From Mycolicibacterium rhodesiae (GTDB lineage Bacteria; Actinomycetota; Actinomycetes; Mycobacteriales; Mycobacteriaceae), in NCBI RefSeq assembly GCF_002086695.1, contig NZ_MVIH01000004.1, positions 62,001 through 126,000 of the forward strand: a stretch of DNA of 64,000 nucleotides, written 5' to 3'. Below are positions 34,684 through 45,249 of this stretch, piece by piece. The translations under genes were made by a program, and so were the position numbers. Position 1 is the first letter of the stretch; every line of letters starts with the position of its first letter. The notes under the pieces are model-generated. The model did no database searches. It saw only the letters and a program-made list of their open reading frames with translations, and had not been told where the DNA came from.

Positions 34684-35130
34684 CTAGGACGGAGCAAAGA
34701 CGGCCACAAAGCGGTCCAGCGACTCCTTGATGTCACCCTTCAGCGCGCCCGCGACGACCATGCCGATCGGGCCGAACAGTGCCGCGCCGCCCAGGTGGAC
34801 GTCCATGGTCACCACGGAACTGTCGGCGTCCTTATCGTGGGCCCGCACCTTGCCGATCAGCTTGACCTTGACCCCGCCCACACCTGCGCCGTTGAGTGTC
34901 ATGGCCTCCGGCGCCTTGAAGTGGACGATCTCCCACTTCACCCGGTTGGGCATGCCTTTGACCTCGACGATCGACTCCACGACGGTGCCCTTTTCGAGGG
35001 TCTCGGGCAACTTGGAGCGCCACACCCGGTGGATGGTCAGCCAGTCCTTGTAGCGCGACAGGTCGGAGGCGTGCTGCCACGCCTGCTCGGGCGGTAATGG
35101 AACATCTACGGATACAGAGAGTTTCGCCAT
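34684..35130 (-). CDS. SRPBCC-fold protein, toxin component like Rv0910
   Basis: 148 residues of the START/SRPBCC (polyketide cyclase) fold: LSVSVDVPLPPEQAWQHASD, then RYKDWLTIHRVWR and VVESIVEVKGMPNRVKWEIV. It follows the antitoxin gene by three bases, as Rv0910 follows Rv0909 in M. tuberculosis, where the pair was reported as a toxin-antitoxin system. The fold usually binds hydrophobic ligands, and how it would be toxic is unclear. It is the last gene of the six-gene operon starting at echA6. Confidence 0.85.
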   Translation of the reverse strand: MAKLSVSVDVPLPPEQAWQHASDLSRYKDWLTIHRVWRSKLPETLEKGTVVESIVEVKGMPNRVKWEIVHFKAPEAMTLNGAGVGGVKVKLIGKVRAHDKDADSSVVTMDVHLGGAALFGPIGMVVAGALKGDIKESLDRFVAVFAPS

Positions 35131-35133
35131 AGG

Positions 35134-35340
35134 TTAGCTTGGTTCGTTGCCCTTGTCGGTGCGGTTGGACTCGACGTAGTTCTTGGCAGCGTCCTGCACC
35201 TTGTCGACGGTGCCGGAGTACTTGCCCTGCGTCTTCTGGTCGATGATGTCGCCGGCCTTGTCGATGGCCTGGCCCACTTTGTCGGCATTCTCACCCAAGA
35301 CTTCCTTAGTCTTGCCGAGGGCTTTGTCGAGGAATCCCAT
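35134..35340 (-). CDS. Antitoxin like Rv0909 (MT0933 family)
   Basis: 68 residues: MGFLDKALGKTKEVLGENAD, KVGQAIDKAGDIIDQKTQGK and a YSGTVDKVQDAAK end. This amphipathic Lys-rich helical repeat is the MT0933_antitox signature. It lies three bases after ctpE and three before the SRPBCC partner, matching Rv0908-Rv0910 order. It is probably unfolded alone and folded on its partner. Confidence 0.88.
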   Translation of the reverse strand: MGFLDKALGKTKEVLGENADKVGQAIDKAGDIIDQKTQGKYSGTVDKVQDAAKNYVESNRTDKGNEPS

Positions 35341-35343
35341 CGG

Positions 35344-37746
35344 TCAATCTTGCACCGCGGGCTCGGTTCGCCACAACATCCGCGGTTCGCCCAGCACCCG
35401 GCCCTGCACCCACCAGGCCACCTCGACCAGACCGGCGGCGAGCAACCCCATCGCGACGCCGGCCGAGGTGATCTCCAGGTTGGACGGATCGAGCATGAAC
35501 GCCGTGCGGGCCGCCGGTATGGCGAAGATCACCACATAGGCCAGGCCTGAGGCGGCCACCAGCGCGACCCGCCACCACTGGTAGGGCCTGGCGACCACCG
35601 CGAGCACCCAGACCGCCCCCATCAGCAGGGTGATCAGCGCGGCGGTCGAGGCCTGGGTTTGCTCGGTCACAGTTGCGTCGGTCTTGTGGTTGGCGATCAG
35701 GTACGAGGTGTAGGTCATCACGCCGATCACCACCCCCGACGGCAGTGCCGAGGTCATCACACGCCGCACGAACCCGGTGTGAGCACGCTCGTTGTTGGGC
35801 GCCAGCGACAGGATGAAGGCTGGGATGCCGATGGTGAACCACGCCGCGATCGTCACGTGGATCGGCTGGAACGGGTACAGCAGCGAGGGCGTGCCGAAGA
35901 TCTTGTGGGACAACCCGGCCAGCCCCACCAGCAGGGCCAGCAGCACCGAGTAGACCGTCTTGGTGAGGAACAGGTTGGAGACCCGCTCGATGTTGCCGAT
36001 GACGCGCCTGCCCTCGCCGACCACATAGGGCAGGGTGGCGAACTTGTTGTCCAGCAGCACAATCTGGGCTACCGCCCGCGACGCCGGGGAGCCCGAGCCC
36101 ATCGCCACGCCGATGTCGGCATCCTTGAGGGCCAGCACGTCGTTGACGCCGTCGCCGGTCATCGCGACCGTGTGGTCGCGTGACTGCAGGGCATGCACCA
36201 TGGCGCGTTTCTGGTCGGGACGCACCCGGCCGAACGTCGTGTACGTGGCCATCGTGTCGGCCAAGGCGTCGGGGTCCGTCGGCAGCCGGCGGGCGTCCAG
36301 GGTCTCGCCGTGCAGGCCCAGCGTCCCGGCCACCGCGGCGACCGACACCGCATTGTCGCCCGAGATCACCTTGACTGAGACATGTTGCGAGGCAAAGTAT
36401 TCCAGTGTGTCCCGGGCGTCGGGGCGGACCCGCTGCTCGAGCACCACCAGCGCCACCGGGGTGACGCGACCCGGCGCATCGGGACTGTCCACGGGCAGAT
36501 CGCCGGCACCGAGCAGCAGCACTCGCATGCCGCGGGAACCGATCTCTTCGGCCTGCGCTGAGGCCGCGGAGTCGGGATCCAGCAGGACGTCGGGGGCACC
36601 GATCAGCCAGTTCCCCTGCTCGCCGTAGGACACCCCACTCCATTTTGTTGCGGACTTGAACGGTGCTGCGGCCGTTGCGGTCCAACCCGGCGCATGCGGA
36701 TACGCCTCGGCGATCGCCTGCATGCTGGCGTTGGGCTTGGGGTCGTCGGCGGCCAGTGACGCCAGCACGTCGGCCACCCGATGGTCGTCGTCGCCCAGTG
36801 CGGTGACCTCGGCCAGTCGCATGCCGTTCTCCGTCAGGGTGCCGGTCTTGTCGGCGCAGACCACGTCGACGCGGGCCAGCCCCTCGATGGCGGGCAGTTC
36901 CTGCACCAGACATTGCCTGCGCCCCAACCGGATAACCCCGACCGCGAACGCGATCGATGTCATCAGCACCAGGCCCTCGGGAACCATCGGAACCAGGGCG
37001 CCGACCATCCGCAGCACCGATTCCCGCCAGCCCACGTCCGTCGTGAACAGCTGGGTGTAGATGACCAGCAGCCCGGTGGGCCACAACAGGTAGGTGATGA
37101 ACTGCAGGATTTTGTTGATCCCGCTGCGCAGTTCGGATTTCACCAGGGTGAACTTGCTGGCCTCCTCGGCGAGCTTGGCGGCGTAGGCTTCCCGCCCCAC
37201 CTTGGTGGCGCGATAGGCGCCGGCGCCGGCGACCACGAAGCTGCCCGACATGACGGTGTCGCCGGCGTGCTTGGCGATCGGGTCCGCCTCACCGGTCAGC
37301 AGTGACTCGTCGACCTCGAGATTGGCAGCCTCGAGCAGTTCGCCGTCGACGACGATCTGGTCTCCCGGGCCGAGCTCGATGATGTCGTCGAGTACTACCT
37401 CGTTGGGCGGCAACGGTTTTGTCCCGGTCCGGCGGCGCACGGTGGGTCTGGCCTGCCCGACGATGGCGAGGTTGTCCAGCGTCTTCTTGGCGCGTAGTTC
37501 CTGGATGATGCCGATGCCGCTGTTGGCGACGATGAGCAGCCCGAACATGCCGTTGATCAGTGATCCGGTGGACAGCACGATCAGCAGCAGCACCCCGAGG
37601 ATGGCGTTGATGCGGGTGAAAACGTTGGCCCGCACCACCTCCGCGACACTGCGCGAGGCGCGGGTGGGGACGTCGTTGGTCTGGCCCGCGGCGATCCGGG
37701 CGGCGACGTCGTCCGCGGACAGGCCTGCTGCGACAGCGGCCGTCAT
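35344..37746 (-). CDS. ctpE: P-type ATPase CtpE (Ca2+ transport)
   Basis: 800 residues, full P-type ATPase. The TGE actuator motif lies at 151-153, PEGL at 256-259 in the M4 helix, the phosphorylated D299 in DKTGT, then [18 protein letters not shown] in the P domain, with about ten membrane helices. M. tuberculosis and M. smegmatis CtpE is a calcium importer needed for envelope integrity at low Ca2+. The GTG/ATG start overlaps the upstream serine hydrolase stop by four bases. All catalytic motifs are intact. Confidence 0.95.
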   Translation of the reverse strand: MTAAVAAGLSADDVAARIAAGQTNDVPTRASRSVAEVVRANVFTRINAILGVLLLIVLSTGSLINGMFGLLIVANSGIGIIQELRAKKTLDNLAIVGQARPTVRRRTGTKPLPPNEVVLDDIIELGPGDQIVVDGELLEAANLEVDESLLTGEADPIAKHAGDTVMSGSFVVAGAGAYRATKVGREAYAAKLAEEASKFTLVKSELRSGINKILQFITYLLWPTGLLVIYTQLFTTDVGWRESVLRMVGALVPMVPEGLVLMTSIAFAVGVIRLGRRQCLVQELPAIEGLARVDVVCADKTGTLTENGMRLAEVTALGDDDHRVADVLASLAADDPKPNASMQAIAEAYPHAPGWTATAAAPFKSATKWSGVSYGEQGNWLIGAPDVLLDPDSAASAQAEEIGSRGMRVLLLGAGDLPVDSPDAPGRVTPVALVVLEQRVRPDARDTLEYFASQHVSVKVISGDNAVSVAAVAGTLGLHGETLDARRLPTDPDALADTMATYTTFGRVRPDQKRAMVHALQSRDHTVAMTGDGVNDVLALKDADIGVAMGSGSPASRAVAQIVLLDNKFATLPYVVGEGRRVIGNIERVSNLFLTKTVYSVLLALLVGLAGLSHKIFGTPSLLYPFQPIHVTIAAWFTIGIPAFILSLAPNNERAHTGFVRRVMTSALPSGVVIGVMTYTSYLIANHKTDATVTEQTQASTAALITLLMGAVWVLAVVARPYQWWRVALVAASGLAYVVIFAIPAARTAFMLDPSNLEITSAGVAMGLLAAGLVEVAWWVQGRVLGEPRMLWRTEPAVQD

Positions 37747-39329
37747 CGGGTAAAGGTTCCCATCTTGTCCTCGTCGTAGTACTCGAGCGTCAGCTTGTCG
37801 CCGTCGAAGGTCGCCGTGGAAATGCTTCCGGGCGGGAAGTTCTCGGAGGGGAACGTGAACGTGAAGACGTCACCGTCCCAGTGGCTGAGTTCGAGGGTTA
37901 CCGGCCGCGGCCCCAACGACAGCGTGAGCTTGCCGTCCTTGTCGGCGACCACCGCCGCACCCCAGTAGTCGTTGCGGTAGGTGCCGGCATACCTGGCGGC
38001 TGGTTGGGCGGGGGCCGGGTTGACCGGCGGTGTCTTGCCCGCGAGCGAGCCGAACGGTTTGTCCATGTCGGCGAACGCGTGCGCGTACAGCGTGCGCCAG
38101 TCCTGGCGGACCTCGCCGAACTGGACGAGGTCGGCGAATTCGGCGGTCAGCGTCTCCGGGATGCCCGTCGGGGTGGCGTTGGTCAGTGCGACGATCGCGA
38201 CGTCGGCCGACGGGATGATCACGAAATTCGTTGCGGCACCGAGGTCGAAGGCCCCGGAATGGCTCAATTGCACGCGGGCGGCTGACGTGGTGCCGACGTT
38301 GAACCCGTACCCGTAGAAGCCCGAACGCATAGCGGGTTGCTCCGGCGGGCTCGACACGATCTGCGGGGACACCGCCGGCAGCAGCGCGGCGGAGTCGACG
38401 ATCTGCTTGCCGTTGTACTTTCCGTCGGCCAGCATCATCGTCAGCCAGTGGGTGAGGTCGTTCACCGAGGAGCTCACCCCACCGGCGGGCGCTTCGGGGT
38501 CGGCATCGCGCGTGTAGAGCGGCTTGTAGGCCCCGTCGATGCGGATGTGCCCGACCGCCTTGTCGGCCCTGGCCTCGTAGTCGGCGAACCGGGAACTGGT
38601 GGACGCCATGCCCAGCGGCCGGTACAGCACCTCGTCGCTGAGGTCCTCCCAGGACTTGCCTGCCGCCACCGCCACCGCCTCGGCGGCTGCAGTCAACCCG
38701 AAGTTGGTGTATGCGTAGGAGATTCGGAACGGCGCTAACGGAAGCTGGCGCAGGCGTTCCAAGATGTAGCGCCGGTCGTAGCCGAGGTCCTCGAGCTGAT
38801 CCCCGGCGTGGTCGGGCAATCCGGAGCGGTGCGAATACAGGTCACCGACGGTGACCATCCTGGTGGCGGCCGGGTCCGACAACGCGAACCAGGGCAACTT
38901 GTCGGTCACCGGGGTGTTCCAGCCGATGGCGTGCCGGCTGACCTGATGGGCGACGACGGTGGCGCCGATCGGCTTGGACACCGACGCCAGCTGGAACACC
39001 GTGTCCGGATCGACCTTGTTGGCGGGGTCGTCGACGGAACGGCTGCCGTCCTTGACGCCGAATCCCTTGGCGTACACGGTCTTACCGCCGTGCACCACCG
39101 CAACCGCCATCCCGGGGATGCCCGCGGACTTCATCAGGTCGGCGGCGATCCCGTCGAGCTTGGCCACCGCGTTGTCAACGGCGTTGTCCGGCAGCGCCAT
39201 GGCGGGCACCAGCGGCGGTGGCTGGTCGGACAGCGACGGGCGCGCCTCGGGCTTGGACGCCGGGCCGCTACACGCGGTGAGTGCGGCTACCAGGGCGACG
39301 ATCGCGGCACGCGCGGCCAGAGCGGTCAT
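37743..39329 (-). CDS. Serine hydrolase/beta-lactamase-like lipoprotein (Rv0907-like)
   Basis: About 528 residues from ATG 39329; GTG 39338 would add three residues. The signal peptide ends in lipobox ALTAC, so the protein is membrane-anchored and faces outward. The beta-lactamase/penicillin-binding fold has the nucleophile motif SVSK (in LASVSKPIG), YAYTNFG as the second motif and an HSGAFDLGA third motif, followed by an extra C-terminal domain. Family members act as D,D-peptidases or esterases. Same operon position as Rv0907. Confidence 0.88.
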   Translation of the reverse strand: MTALAARAAIVALVAALTACSGPASKPEARPSLSDQPPPLVPAMALPDNAVDNAVAKLDGIAADLMKSAGIPGMAVAVVHGGKTVYAKGFGVKDGSRSVDDPANKVDPDTVFQLASVSKPIGATVVAHQVSRHAIGWNTPVTDKLPWFALSDPAATRMVTVGDLYSHRSGLPDHAGDQLEDLGYDRRYILERLRQLPLAPFRISYAYTNFGLTAAAEAVAVAAGKSWEDLSDEVLYRPLGMASTSSRFADYEARADKAVGHIRIDGAYKPLYTRDADPEAPAGGVSSSVNDLTHWLTMMLADGKYNGKQIVDSAALLPAVSPQIVSSPPEQPAMRSGFYGYGFNVGTTSAARVQLSHSGAFDLGAATNFVIIPSADVAIVALTNATPTGIPETLTAEFADLVQFGEVRQDWRTLYAHAFADMDKPFGSLAGKTPPVNPAPAQPAARYAGTYRNDYWGAAVVADKDGKLTLSLGPRPVTLELSHWDGDVFTFTFPSENFPPGSISTATFDGDKLTLEYYDEDKMGTFTR

Positions 39330-39347
39330 GGCTTGCACCGTAGTGGC

Positions 39348-40481
39348 TCACAGTTGCCACCACTTGTCTATTGCTCCCGCGGCGCCCGCCACGACCCGGC
39401 CACCCGGCCTCGGCACCGCCGCCTGCACCCCGGCGTCGTCGGCGGCCGCCAGCATCCGTTCGACCGGCTCGGCCCAGGGATGGGGAGCCAGCCGGAACGT
39501 GCACCAGTGGATCGGGACCAGCAGCCCGGCATCGGTGACATCGCGGTGGGCGCGCACCGCCTCCTCGGGGTTCATGTGGATGTCCGGCCAGGACTTGTTG
39601 TAGGCCCCGATGGGCATCAGCGTCAGATCGAAGGGTCCGTGCTCGGCGCCGATGTCGGCGAAGCTGCGGGTGTAGCCGGTGTCGCCGCCGAAATAGGCGC
39701 GGTGCTGCGGACCTTTGATCGCCCACGATGCCCACAGCGTGGTGTTGCGCGTCAGGAACCGGCCGGAGAAGTGCCGCGCGGGTGTGCAGACCAGGGTGAG
39801 GTCCCCGATGCGGGTTTCGGCGTTCCAGTCGAGCTCGATGATCCGCTCCGCCGGGACGCGCCATTGCCGCAGGTGCGCGCCGACACCGAGCGGTACGACG
39901 AACGGCGCCCGTTGGGTGCGGACCAGCCCGAGCACGGTGTCCATGTCGAGATGGTCGTAGTGGTCGTGGCTGATCACGACGGCGTCCAGCGCGGGAAGCG
40001 CCTCCAGCGGGGCGGGCACCGGGTGCAGCCGCTGGGGCCCGACCGTGCGCGACGGCGAGCATCGCTCACTCCACACCGGGTCGGTGAGCACCCGGTAGCC
40101 GTCGATCTCCAGCAGCGCCGTCGAGTGGCCCAGCCAGCTGACGGCCAGCGGTTCGGACGCGGTGGCCGCGGGCGTGACCAGCGGCACGGTGCCGGCGGGG
40201 CGGCTGGCCGAGCGGGTGGAGAACATGTCGAACAGGACGAGGCGGCTTTCCTCGGAGTCCAGCCGCAGGGCGGAGGCCGGTTCCAGGTTGTGGAAGATGC
40301 CCTCGCGGTAGTGGGGCGATCCGTCGGCGACCGGCCGGATCTCGCCGGGCCCGGCCCCCAGCGATGCGGGCGCGTCGTTCAGGGCGCGCAGCAGCCAGCC
40401 GCCGCCTGCCAGCGATGCCGTGCCTGCGGCCAGCCGCACCGCGGCCCTCAACAAGTCAGGCGCCCTTGAAATCGGCGGCAC
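39348..40481 (-). CDS. MBL-fold metallo-hydrolase (Rv0906-like)
   Basis: 377 residues. The metallo-beta-lactamase motif SHDHYDHLD and metal ligands in [17 protein letters not shown] and IPIHWCTF-like VPIHWCTF are present, as in the UlaG/NAPE-PLD-like branch. The N-terminus is hydrophobic ([20 protein letters not shown]) and may be a membrane anchor. Likely a phospholipase or other lipid hydrolase. Its start overlaps the echA6 end by 26 bases, and the lipoprotein gene follows after 18 bases. Confidence 0.9.
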   Translation of the reverse strand: MPPISRAPDLLRAAVRLAAGTASLAGGGWLLRALNDAPASLGAGPGEIRPVADGSPHYREGIFHNLEPASALRLDSEESRLVLFDMFSTRSASRPAGTVPLVTPAATASEPLAVSWLGHSTALLEIDGYRVLTDPVWSERCSPSRTVGPQRLHPVPAPLEALPALDAVVISHDHYDHLDMDTVLGLVRTQRAPFVVPLGVGAHLRQWRVPAERIIELDWNAETRIGDLTLVCTPARHFSGRFLTRNTTLWASWAIKGPQHRAYFGGDTGYTRSFADIGAEHGPFDLTLMPIGAYNKSWPDIHMNPEEAVRAHRDVTDAGLLVPIHWCTFRLAPHPWAEPVERMLAAADDAGVQAAVPRPGGRVVAGAAGAIDKWWQL

Positions 40482-41187
40482 GCTTCTCGATGCGCGCCAC
40501 CTGGGCTTCGATGACGTCCTGGCTGCCCCACGCCTTCTCGAACAGTTCCTTGTGGGTGGGCCACTGTTCCTCGTACGCGCCGTCGTCGTTGAGCACCCGT
40601 TTGGACGCCTGCAGTGACAGCGGCGCCAACCCGGCGATCTCTTGCGCCCAGGCCTGGGCGTCGGCCAGGTCGCCGAGCCGGTTGGCCATCCCGGTCATCA
40701 ACGCGGTGTCGGCGTCCAGCTTCTCGGCGCCCAGCAGCATGCCGCGGGCGCGGCCGTAGCCGGCCAGCGAGGACAATCGGCGCACACTCCAGTTGTCGAG
40801 CGCCAGACCGTATTTCGCGATCGGGAATTGGAAGTAGGCGCCGGGCGCCACCACTCGCAGGTCGCAGATCATGGCCAGCTGGACGCCCGCGCCGATCGCA
40901 GGGCCGTTGATCGCCGCGATAACCGGCATCGGTGCGGCGTCGATCGCCTTGTTCAACGCGATCGCCTTGTCGGGGAAGTCGGCGGCGAACACGTCTCCGG
41001 ACAGATCGGCGCCTGCGCAGAACACGGTGCCCTGGCCGGTCAGCACGATCACGCGGACATCCTCGGCGGCGGCCTTCTCGACCGTTTCCCGCAGCGTGTC
41101 GACGAGTTCGGAGTTGAGTGCGTTGCGTCGTTCCGGACGCTGCAGCTCGATGGTGGTCACATCCCCCACGCGGTTGATACCGATCAT
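40456..41187 (-). CDS. echA6: Enoyl-CoA hydratase-like protein EchA6
   Basis: 243 residues, the same length as M. tuberculosis EchA6 (Rv0905). It has crotonase-fold motifs [23 protein letters not shown] and [18 protein letters not shown]. EchA6 is reported to lack hydratase activity and to carry acyl-CoA chains to FAS-II for mycolic acid synthesis. The start ATG at 41187 faces the divergent accD3 start 33 bases away, so both promoters overlap. It is the first gene of a six-gene operon. Confidence 0.93.
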   Translation of the reverse strand: MIGINRVGDVTTIELQRPERRNALNSELVDTLRETVEKAAAEDVRVIVLTGQGTVFCAGADLSGDVFAADFPDKAIALNKAIDAAPMPVIAAINGPAIGAGVQLAMICDLRVVAPGAYFQFPIAKYGLALDNWSVRRLSSLAGYGRARGMLLGAEKLDADTALMTGMANRLGDLADAQAWAQEIAGLAPLSLQASKRVLNDDGAYEEQWPTHKELFEKAWGSQDVIEAQVARIEKRAADFKGA

Positions 41188-41220
41188 GGTTCGAGGGTAC
41201 TGGCCCGATAGCGTGAGCTC

Positions 41221-42726
41221 ATGAGTCGGATCGGGGCTGCCGAACTTCGCGACGCCGCGCTGGACACTGGCTCCTTCCGGAGCTGGGACTCGGCGCCGCT
41301 CGACGTCGGCGCCGACGACGCCTACGCCGGTGAGCTCGAACGAGCCCGCGCCAAGACCGGCTTCGACGAGGCGGTGCTGACCGGCGAGGGGACGGTCCAC
41401 GGCCGCCGGGTCGCCGTCGTGGCCTGCGAATTCGATTTCCTCGCCGGATCCATCGGGGTGGCCGCCGCCGAGCGCGTCACCGCGGCGATCGAACGCGCGA
41501 CCGCCGAGAAGTTGCCGCTGCTGGCCTCGCCGAGTTCGGGTGGTACCCGCATGCAGGAGGGCACCGTCGCGTTCCTGCAGATGGTGAAGATCGCCGCGGC
41601 CGTCACCCAGCACAAGCGGGCGAACCTGCCGTATCTGGTGTATCTGCGGCATCCGACGACCGGCGGGGTGTTCGCGTCCTGGGGCTCGTTGGGTCACATC
41701 ACCGCCGCGCAGCCCGGTGCGCTGATCGGATTCCTCGGGCCGAGGGTGTACGAGCAGCTGTACGGCGAACCGTTCCCGCCGGGCGTGCAGACCGCGGAGA
41801 ACCTGTTGCGGCACGGCGTAATTGACGCGGTTGTCGGTCTCGAAGCGCTGCGTGCGACCTTGAACCGCGCGCTGACGGTCATCACCGGCGCCCCGGGTGA
41901 ACCGCCCGCGGCGCTGCCCCACGAAACGATCCCCGATGTGCCGGCGTGGGAGTCGGTGATCGCATCGCGACGTCCGGACCGGCCAGGGGTGAGCTGGCTG
42001 CTGCGCGAAGGCGCCACCGACCCGGTGCTGTTGTCCGGCACGCACGGCGACGCGGCCACCACCGCACTGGCGCTGGCCCGCTTCGGCGGCCAGCCTGCGG
42101 TCGTCGTCGGTCAGCAACGCGTCGTCGGCGGGCTTGATCAATTCCCGAGTCGCTTCGCTCCTGCCCTCCGGACCGGCCCGGCCGCCTTACGCGAGGCCCG
42201 TCGCGGCATGGCCCTGGCCGCCGGGCTGCGGCTGCCGCTGGTGCTGGTGATCGACACCGCCGGGCCCGCACTGTCCGCCGAGGCCGAACAGGACGGCCTG
42301 GCCGGTGAGATCGCCCGCTGCCTATCGGATCTGGTCATGCTGGACACCCCGACGGTGTCGGTACTGCTGGGTCAGGGCAGCGGCGGACCCGCACTGGCGA
42401 TGGTTCCGGCCGACCGGGTGCTGGCCGCCCAGCACGGCTGGCTGGCGCCGCTGCCACCGGAGGGTGCCAGCGCCATCGTCTTCCGCGACACCGCCCATGC
42501 CCCGGAACTGGCTGCGGCGCAAGGCATCCGGTCGCTCGACTTGTTGCGCAGCGGAATCGTCGACGCGATCGTTCCCGAGCATCCCGACGCCGCCGACGAG
42601 CCGGTGGAGTTCGCGCGCCGGTTGTCCGTGGCGATCGCCCGCGAGATACACGATCTGCGCGAGACCCCGTCCGAACAGCGGTACGCTGCGCGGCTGGCAC
42701 GCTACCGCCGAATCGGATTGCGTTGA
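41221..42726 (+). CDS. accD3: Acetyl/propionyl-CoA carboxylase carboxyltransferase AccD3
   Basis: 501 residues with both carboxyltransferase halves fused: a beta-like N-half ([31 protein letters not shown]) and an alpha-like C-half ([33 protein letters not shown]). Same place and length as M. tuberculosis AccD3 (Rv0904c, about 495). It pairs with a biotinylated AccA subunit, not in this window, to make malonyl- or methylmalonyl-CoA. There is no N-terminal biotin-carboxylase part. Confidence 0.93.
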   Translation: MSRIGAAELRDAALDTGSFRSWDSAPLDVGADDAYAGELERARAKTGFDEAVLTGEGTVHGRRVAVVACEFDFLAGSIGVAAAERVTAAIERATAEKLPLLASPSSGGTRMQEGTVAFLQMVKIAAAVTQHKRANLPYLVYLRHPTTGGVFASWGSLGHITAAQPGALIGFLGPRVYEQLYGEPFPPGVQTAENLLRHGVIDAVVGLEALRATLNRALTVITGAPGEPPAALPHETIPDVPAWESVIASRRPDRPGVSWLLREGATDPVLLSGTHGDAATTALALARFGGQPAVVVGQQRVVGGLDQFPSRFAPALRTGPAALREARRGMALAAGLRLPLVLVIDTAGPALSAEAEQDGLAGEIARCLSDLVMLDTPTVSVLLGQGSGGPALAMVPADRVLAAQHGWLAPLPPEGASAIVFRDTAHAPELAAAQGIRSLDLLRSGIVDAIVPEHPDAADEPVEFARRLSVAIAREIHDLRETPSEQRYAARLARYRRIGLR

Positions 42727-42729
42727 CAG

Positions 42730-42773
42730 CGCAGTGAGAGCGAACTCTCGGCCAAATCCTCGCTCTCAGTGCG
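42730..42773. terminator. Bidirectional hairpin between accD3 and the phosphoribosyltransferase
   Basis: CGCAGTGAGAGCGA (42730-42743) pairs with TCGCTCTCAGTGCG (42760-42773) with one mismatch in 14. It lies in the 50-base gap between convergent genes. No T-run, as usual in mycobacteria. Confidence 0.75.
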
Positions 42774-42776
42774 ATG

Positions 42777-43415
42777 TCAACGCTTGGCGCGCTCCAACAG
42801 GGCGGTCACCTGCTCGTCGGAAGTCTGACGGAAGTCGTCATAACCCTGCCCGACGGCACTGAAATTGCGCGGCGCCCCCGGACATACCACTTCGTCGGCG
42901 TAGGAGCGCAGTTCGGCGATGGTGTCCGGAGCTCCGATCGGGGCGGCCAGCACCACCTTCGCCGCGCCCCGCGCGCGGGCGACCAGGCACGCCGCCCGCG
43001 CGGTGGAGCCGGTGGCGAAGCCGTCGTCGATGATCAGCACCACCCGGCCGGCCAGCGGCAGCGGGGTCTTGCCGCCGCGGTAGCGCGCGACTCGGCGCGC
43101 AAGCTCGGTGCGCTGCTCGGCGTCCACCTCGGCGATCTCGGCATCGCTGATCACCACGTGCCGCAGCACCGCCTCGTTGATCACGCGCACACCGTCCTCG
43201 CCGATCGCACCGAAGGCCAGCTCGGGCTGCCCGGGTACGCCGAGCTTGCGCACGACGAGCACATCGAGCGGGGCGGCCAGGGCCTTGGCGACCTCGAAGG
43301 CCACCGGCACGCCACCGCGGGGCAGACCGAGGACCAGGACGTCGGCATCACGGTAGCCGGCCAACGACTCGGCCAGCTGCCTGCCCGCGTCCGCTCGGTC
43401 GGCGAAGCGCTGCAT
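42777..43415 (-). CDS. Phosphoribosyltransferase-domain protein
   Basis: 212 residues from ATG 43415; the longer frame runs into the ABC gene. It is a PRTase type I fold with GLPRGGVPVAFEVA and the PRPP loop VVLIIDDGFATGSTARAA. It is similar to domains of mycobacterial dormancy-related and predicted PRTases such as Rv0571c. Reaction unknown. It sits with the ABC pair in an insertion relative to the accD3-prrA order of M. tuberculosis, and follows the ABC gene by 16 bases. Confidence 0.83.
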   Translation of the reverse strand: MQRFADRADAGRQLAESLAGYRDADVLVLGLPRGGVPVAFEVAKALAAPLDVLVVRKLGVPGQPELAFGAIGEDGVRVINEAVLRHVVISDAEIAEVDAEQRTELARRVARYRGGKTPLPLAGRVVLIIDDGFATGSTARAACLVARARGAAKVVLAAPIGAPDTIAELRSYADEVVCPGAPRNFSAVGQGYDDFRQTSDEQVTALLERAKR

Positions 43416-43431
43416 GGCTTCGAGTATTCGC

Positions 43432-45249
43432 CTAAGCCAGCGATTCCAGCCAGGCGCGGTGCAAGGCGGCGTAATGGCCCTCGGCATCGATGAGGTCACC
43501 GGGCGGACCGTCCTCGACGATGCGCCCGTGCTCCAGCACCAGCACCCGGTCGGCGATCTCGACCGTCGACAACCGGTGGGCGATGATCAGCGCCGTGCGG
43601 TCGGCCAGCACCGTGCGCAGCGCCCGCTGCACCAGCCGCTCGCTCGGGATGTCCAGCGACGATGTCGCCTCGTCGAGGATCAGCACCGCGGGGTCGGCGA
43701 GGAATGCCCGCGCGAACGCGATCAGCTGCCGCTGCCCGGCCGACAGCCGCCCGCCGCGGGTGGCGACGTCGGTGTCGTAGCCGTCGGGCAGCGCCTCGAT
43801 GAACTCGTCAGCCCCGACCGCGACCGCGGCGGCGTGCACCTGCGCGTCCGACGCCGACGGGCGGCCGAACCGGATGTTGTCGGCCACGGTCCCGGAGAAC
43901 AGGAAGTTCTCCTGGGTGACCATCACGACGTGGCGGCGCAGGTCGCTTTGCGCGAAGTCCCGCAGATCGACGCCGTCGAGGGTGACCGCACCCGAGGTCG
44001 GGTCGTAGAACCGGGCGATCAGCTTGGCGATCGTGGTCTTGCCGGCACCGGTGGTGCCGACCAGCGCGACGGTCTGTCCGGCCGGCACGACCAGCGACAG
44101 GCCGGGCAGCACCGGGCGGGCCGGCACATAGTCGAATTGCACGTCGCGGAAGGCGATTTCGCCGTTGATGCGGTCGAGGTGGACAGGCTCCGACGGATCC
44201 GCGATCGCAGGCTTCTGGGCCAGCACACCGGCAAGCTTCTCCAACGCACTGGACGCGGACTGGAAAGTGTTGAAGAACTGCGAGATCTCCTGCATCGGTT
44301 CGAAGAACATCCGCAGATACAGCAGGAACGCCGCCAGGGTGCCGATCGTCATCTCGCCGTGCAACACCCGGTAGCCGCCGTAGAGCAACACCACTCCGGT
44401 GGTCAGGTTGCCGACGAGCTTGACCGCGGGCATGAAGATCGCCAACAGCCGGAAGGTGCGTTCGTTGTCGAAGCGGTAGCGATCGGCGACGTCGTCGAAG
44501 ATCTCCTGATTGCGTGGCCCGCGGCGGTAGGCCTGGACGGCTTTGATGCCGGTCATCGTCTCGACGAACTGCACGATCACCAGCGCGGCGCTTTCTCGCA
44601 CCCGGCGGTAGGTCTTGGCCGACTCGGCCGAGAACCACCACACCAGCGCGACGAGGATCGGGAAGGCGGCCAGGCACATCAGGCCCAGCTTCACGTCGAG
44701 GGTGACCAGCAGAATCGCCGTGCCGAACAGCGTCAGCACCGCGGTGATCAGGCTGTCGAAGCCGGTCTCCAGCATGTCCTGGATGGCGTCGACATCGTTG
44801 GTCAGCCGGCTGACCACCCGACCGGAGGTGTAGCGGTCGTGGAAGGCGACGTCGAGGCGCTGGAAGTGCCGGAACACCCGGCGGCGCACCTCCAGCAGCA
44901 CACTCTGGCCGATGCGGCCGGAGCGCTTCAGGAACGTCATCCGGCTGATCGCTTGTACACCCACCACGCCGCAGAGCGCCGCGACGACGATGATCAGTTC
45001 ACGGGCCGATCCACCGGCGAGCAGCGGCGGGATGGCGTGGTCGATACCGCGCTGCACCAGAAGCGGAACCGACAGCCGCGCAGCGTTTTCCACCACGACG
45101 ACCAACGCCAGCAGCGCGACCGTCGCCTTGAACGGCGTGAGCAGCGAGCCCAACAGCGCGCGGGCCTCACGTTTGCGCGGCGCGGCCTCGTCGATCGGCA
45201 GGTCGTCGGGTTCTTCGTCGAGCTTGCCCCGCCATTCGGTGGCGGTCAT
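43432..45249 (-). CDS. ABC exporter half-transporter, canonical catalytic subunit
   Basis: 605 residues from ATG 45249; the open frame continues upstream only as a shadow of the partner. Six membrane helices (about 35-310) are followed by a nucleotide-binding domain with Walker A GTTGAGKTT, signature LSAGQRQLIAFARA (Ala for the second Gly), and Walker B VLILDEATSSLD with its catalytic Glu. It forms a heterodimer with the 45246 protein, which it overlaps by four bases. Resembles Rv1272c/Rv1273c-type exporters; substrate unknown. Confidence 0.9.
   Translation of the reverse strand: MTATEWRGKLDEEPDDLPIDEAAPRKREARALLGSLLTPFKATVALLALVVVVENAARLSVPLLVQRGIDHAIPPLLAGGSARELIIVVAALCGVVGVQAISRMTFLKRSGRIGQSVLLEVRRRVFRHFQRLDVAFHDRYTSGRVVSRLTNDVDAIQDMLETGFDSLITAVLTLFGTAILLVTLDVKLGLMCLAAFPILVALVWWFSAESAKTYRRVRESAALVIVQFVETMTGIKAVQAYRRGPRNQEIFDDVADRYRFDNERTFRLLAIFMPAVKLVGNLTTGVVLLYGGYRVLHGEMTIGTLAAFLLYLRMFFEPMQEISQFFNTFQSASSALEKLAGVLAQKPAIADPSEPVHLDRINGEIAFRDVQFDYVPARPVLPGLSLVVPAGQTVALVGTTGAGKTTIAKLIARFYDPTSGAVTLDGVDLRDFAQSDLRRHVVMVTQENFLFSGTVADNIRFGRPSASDAQVHAAAVAVGADEFIEALPDGYDTDVATRGGRLSAGQRQLIAFARAFLADPAVLILDEATSSLDIPSERLVQRALRTVLADRTALIIAHRLSTVEIADRVLVLEHGRIVEDGPPGDLIDAEGHYAALHRAWLESLA

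Noticed and set aside
38808..40469. 553-codon open frame antisense to the Rv0907/Rv0906-like genes
   Set aside because: It spans two well-supported genes and their junction; typical high-GC antisense frame.
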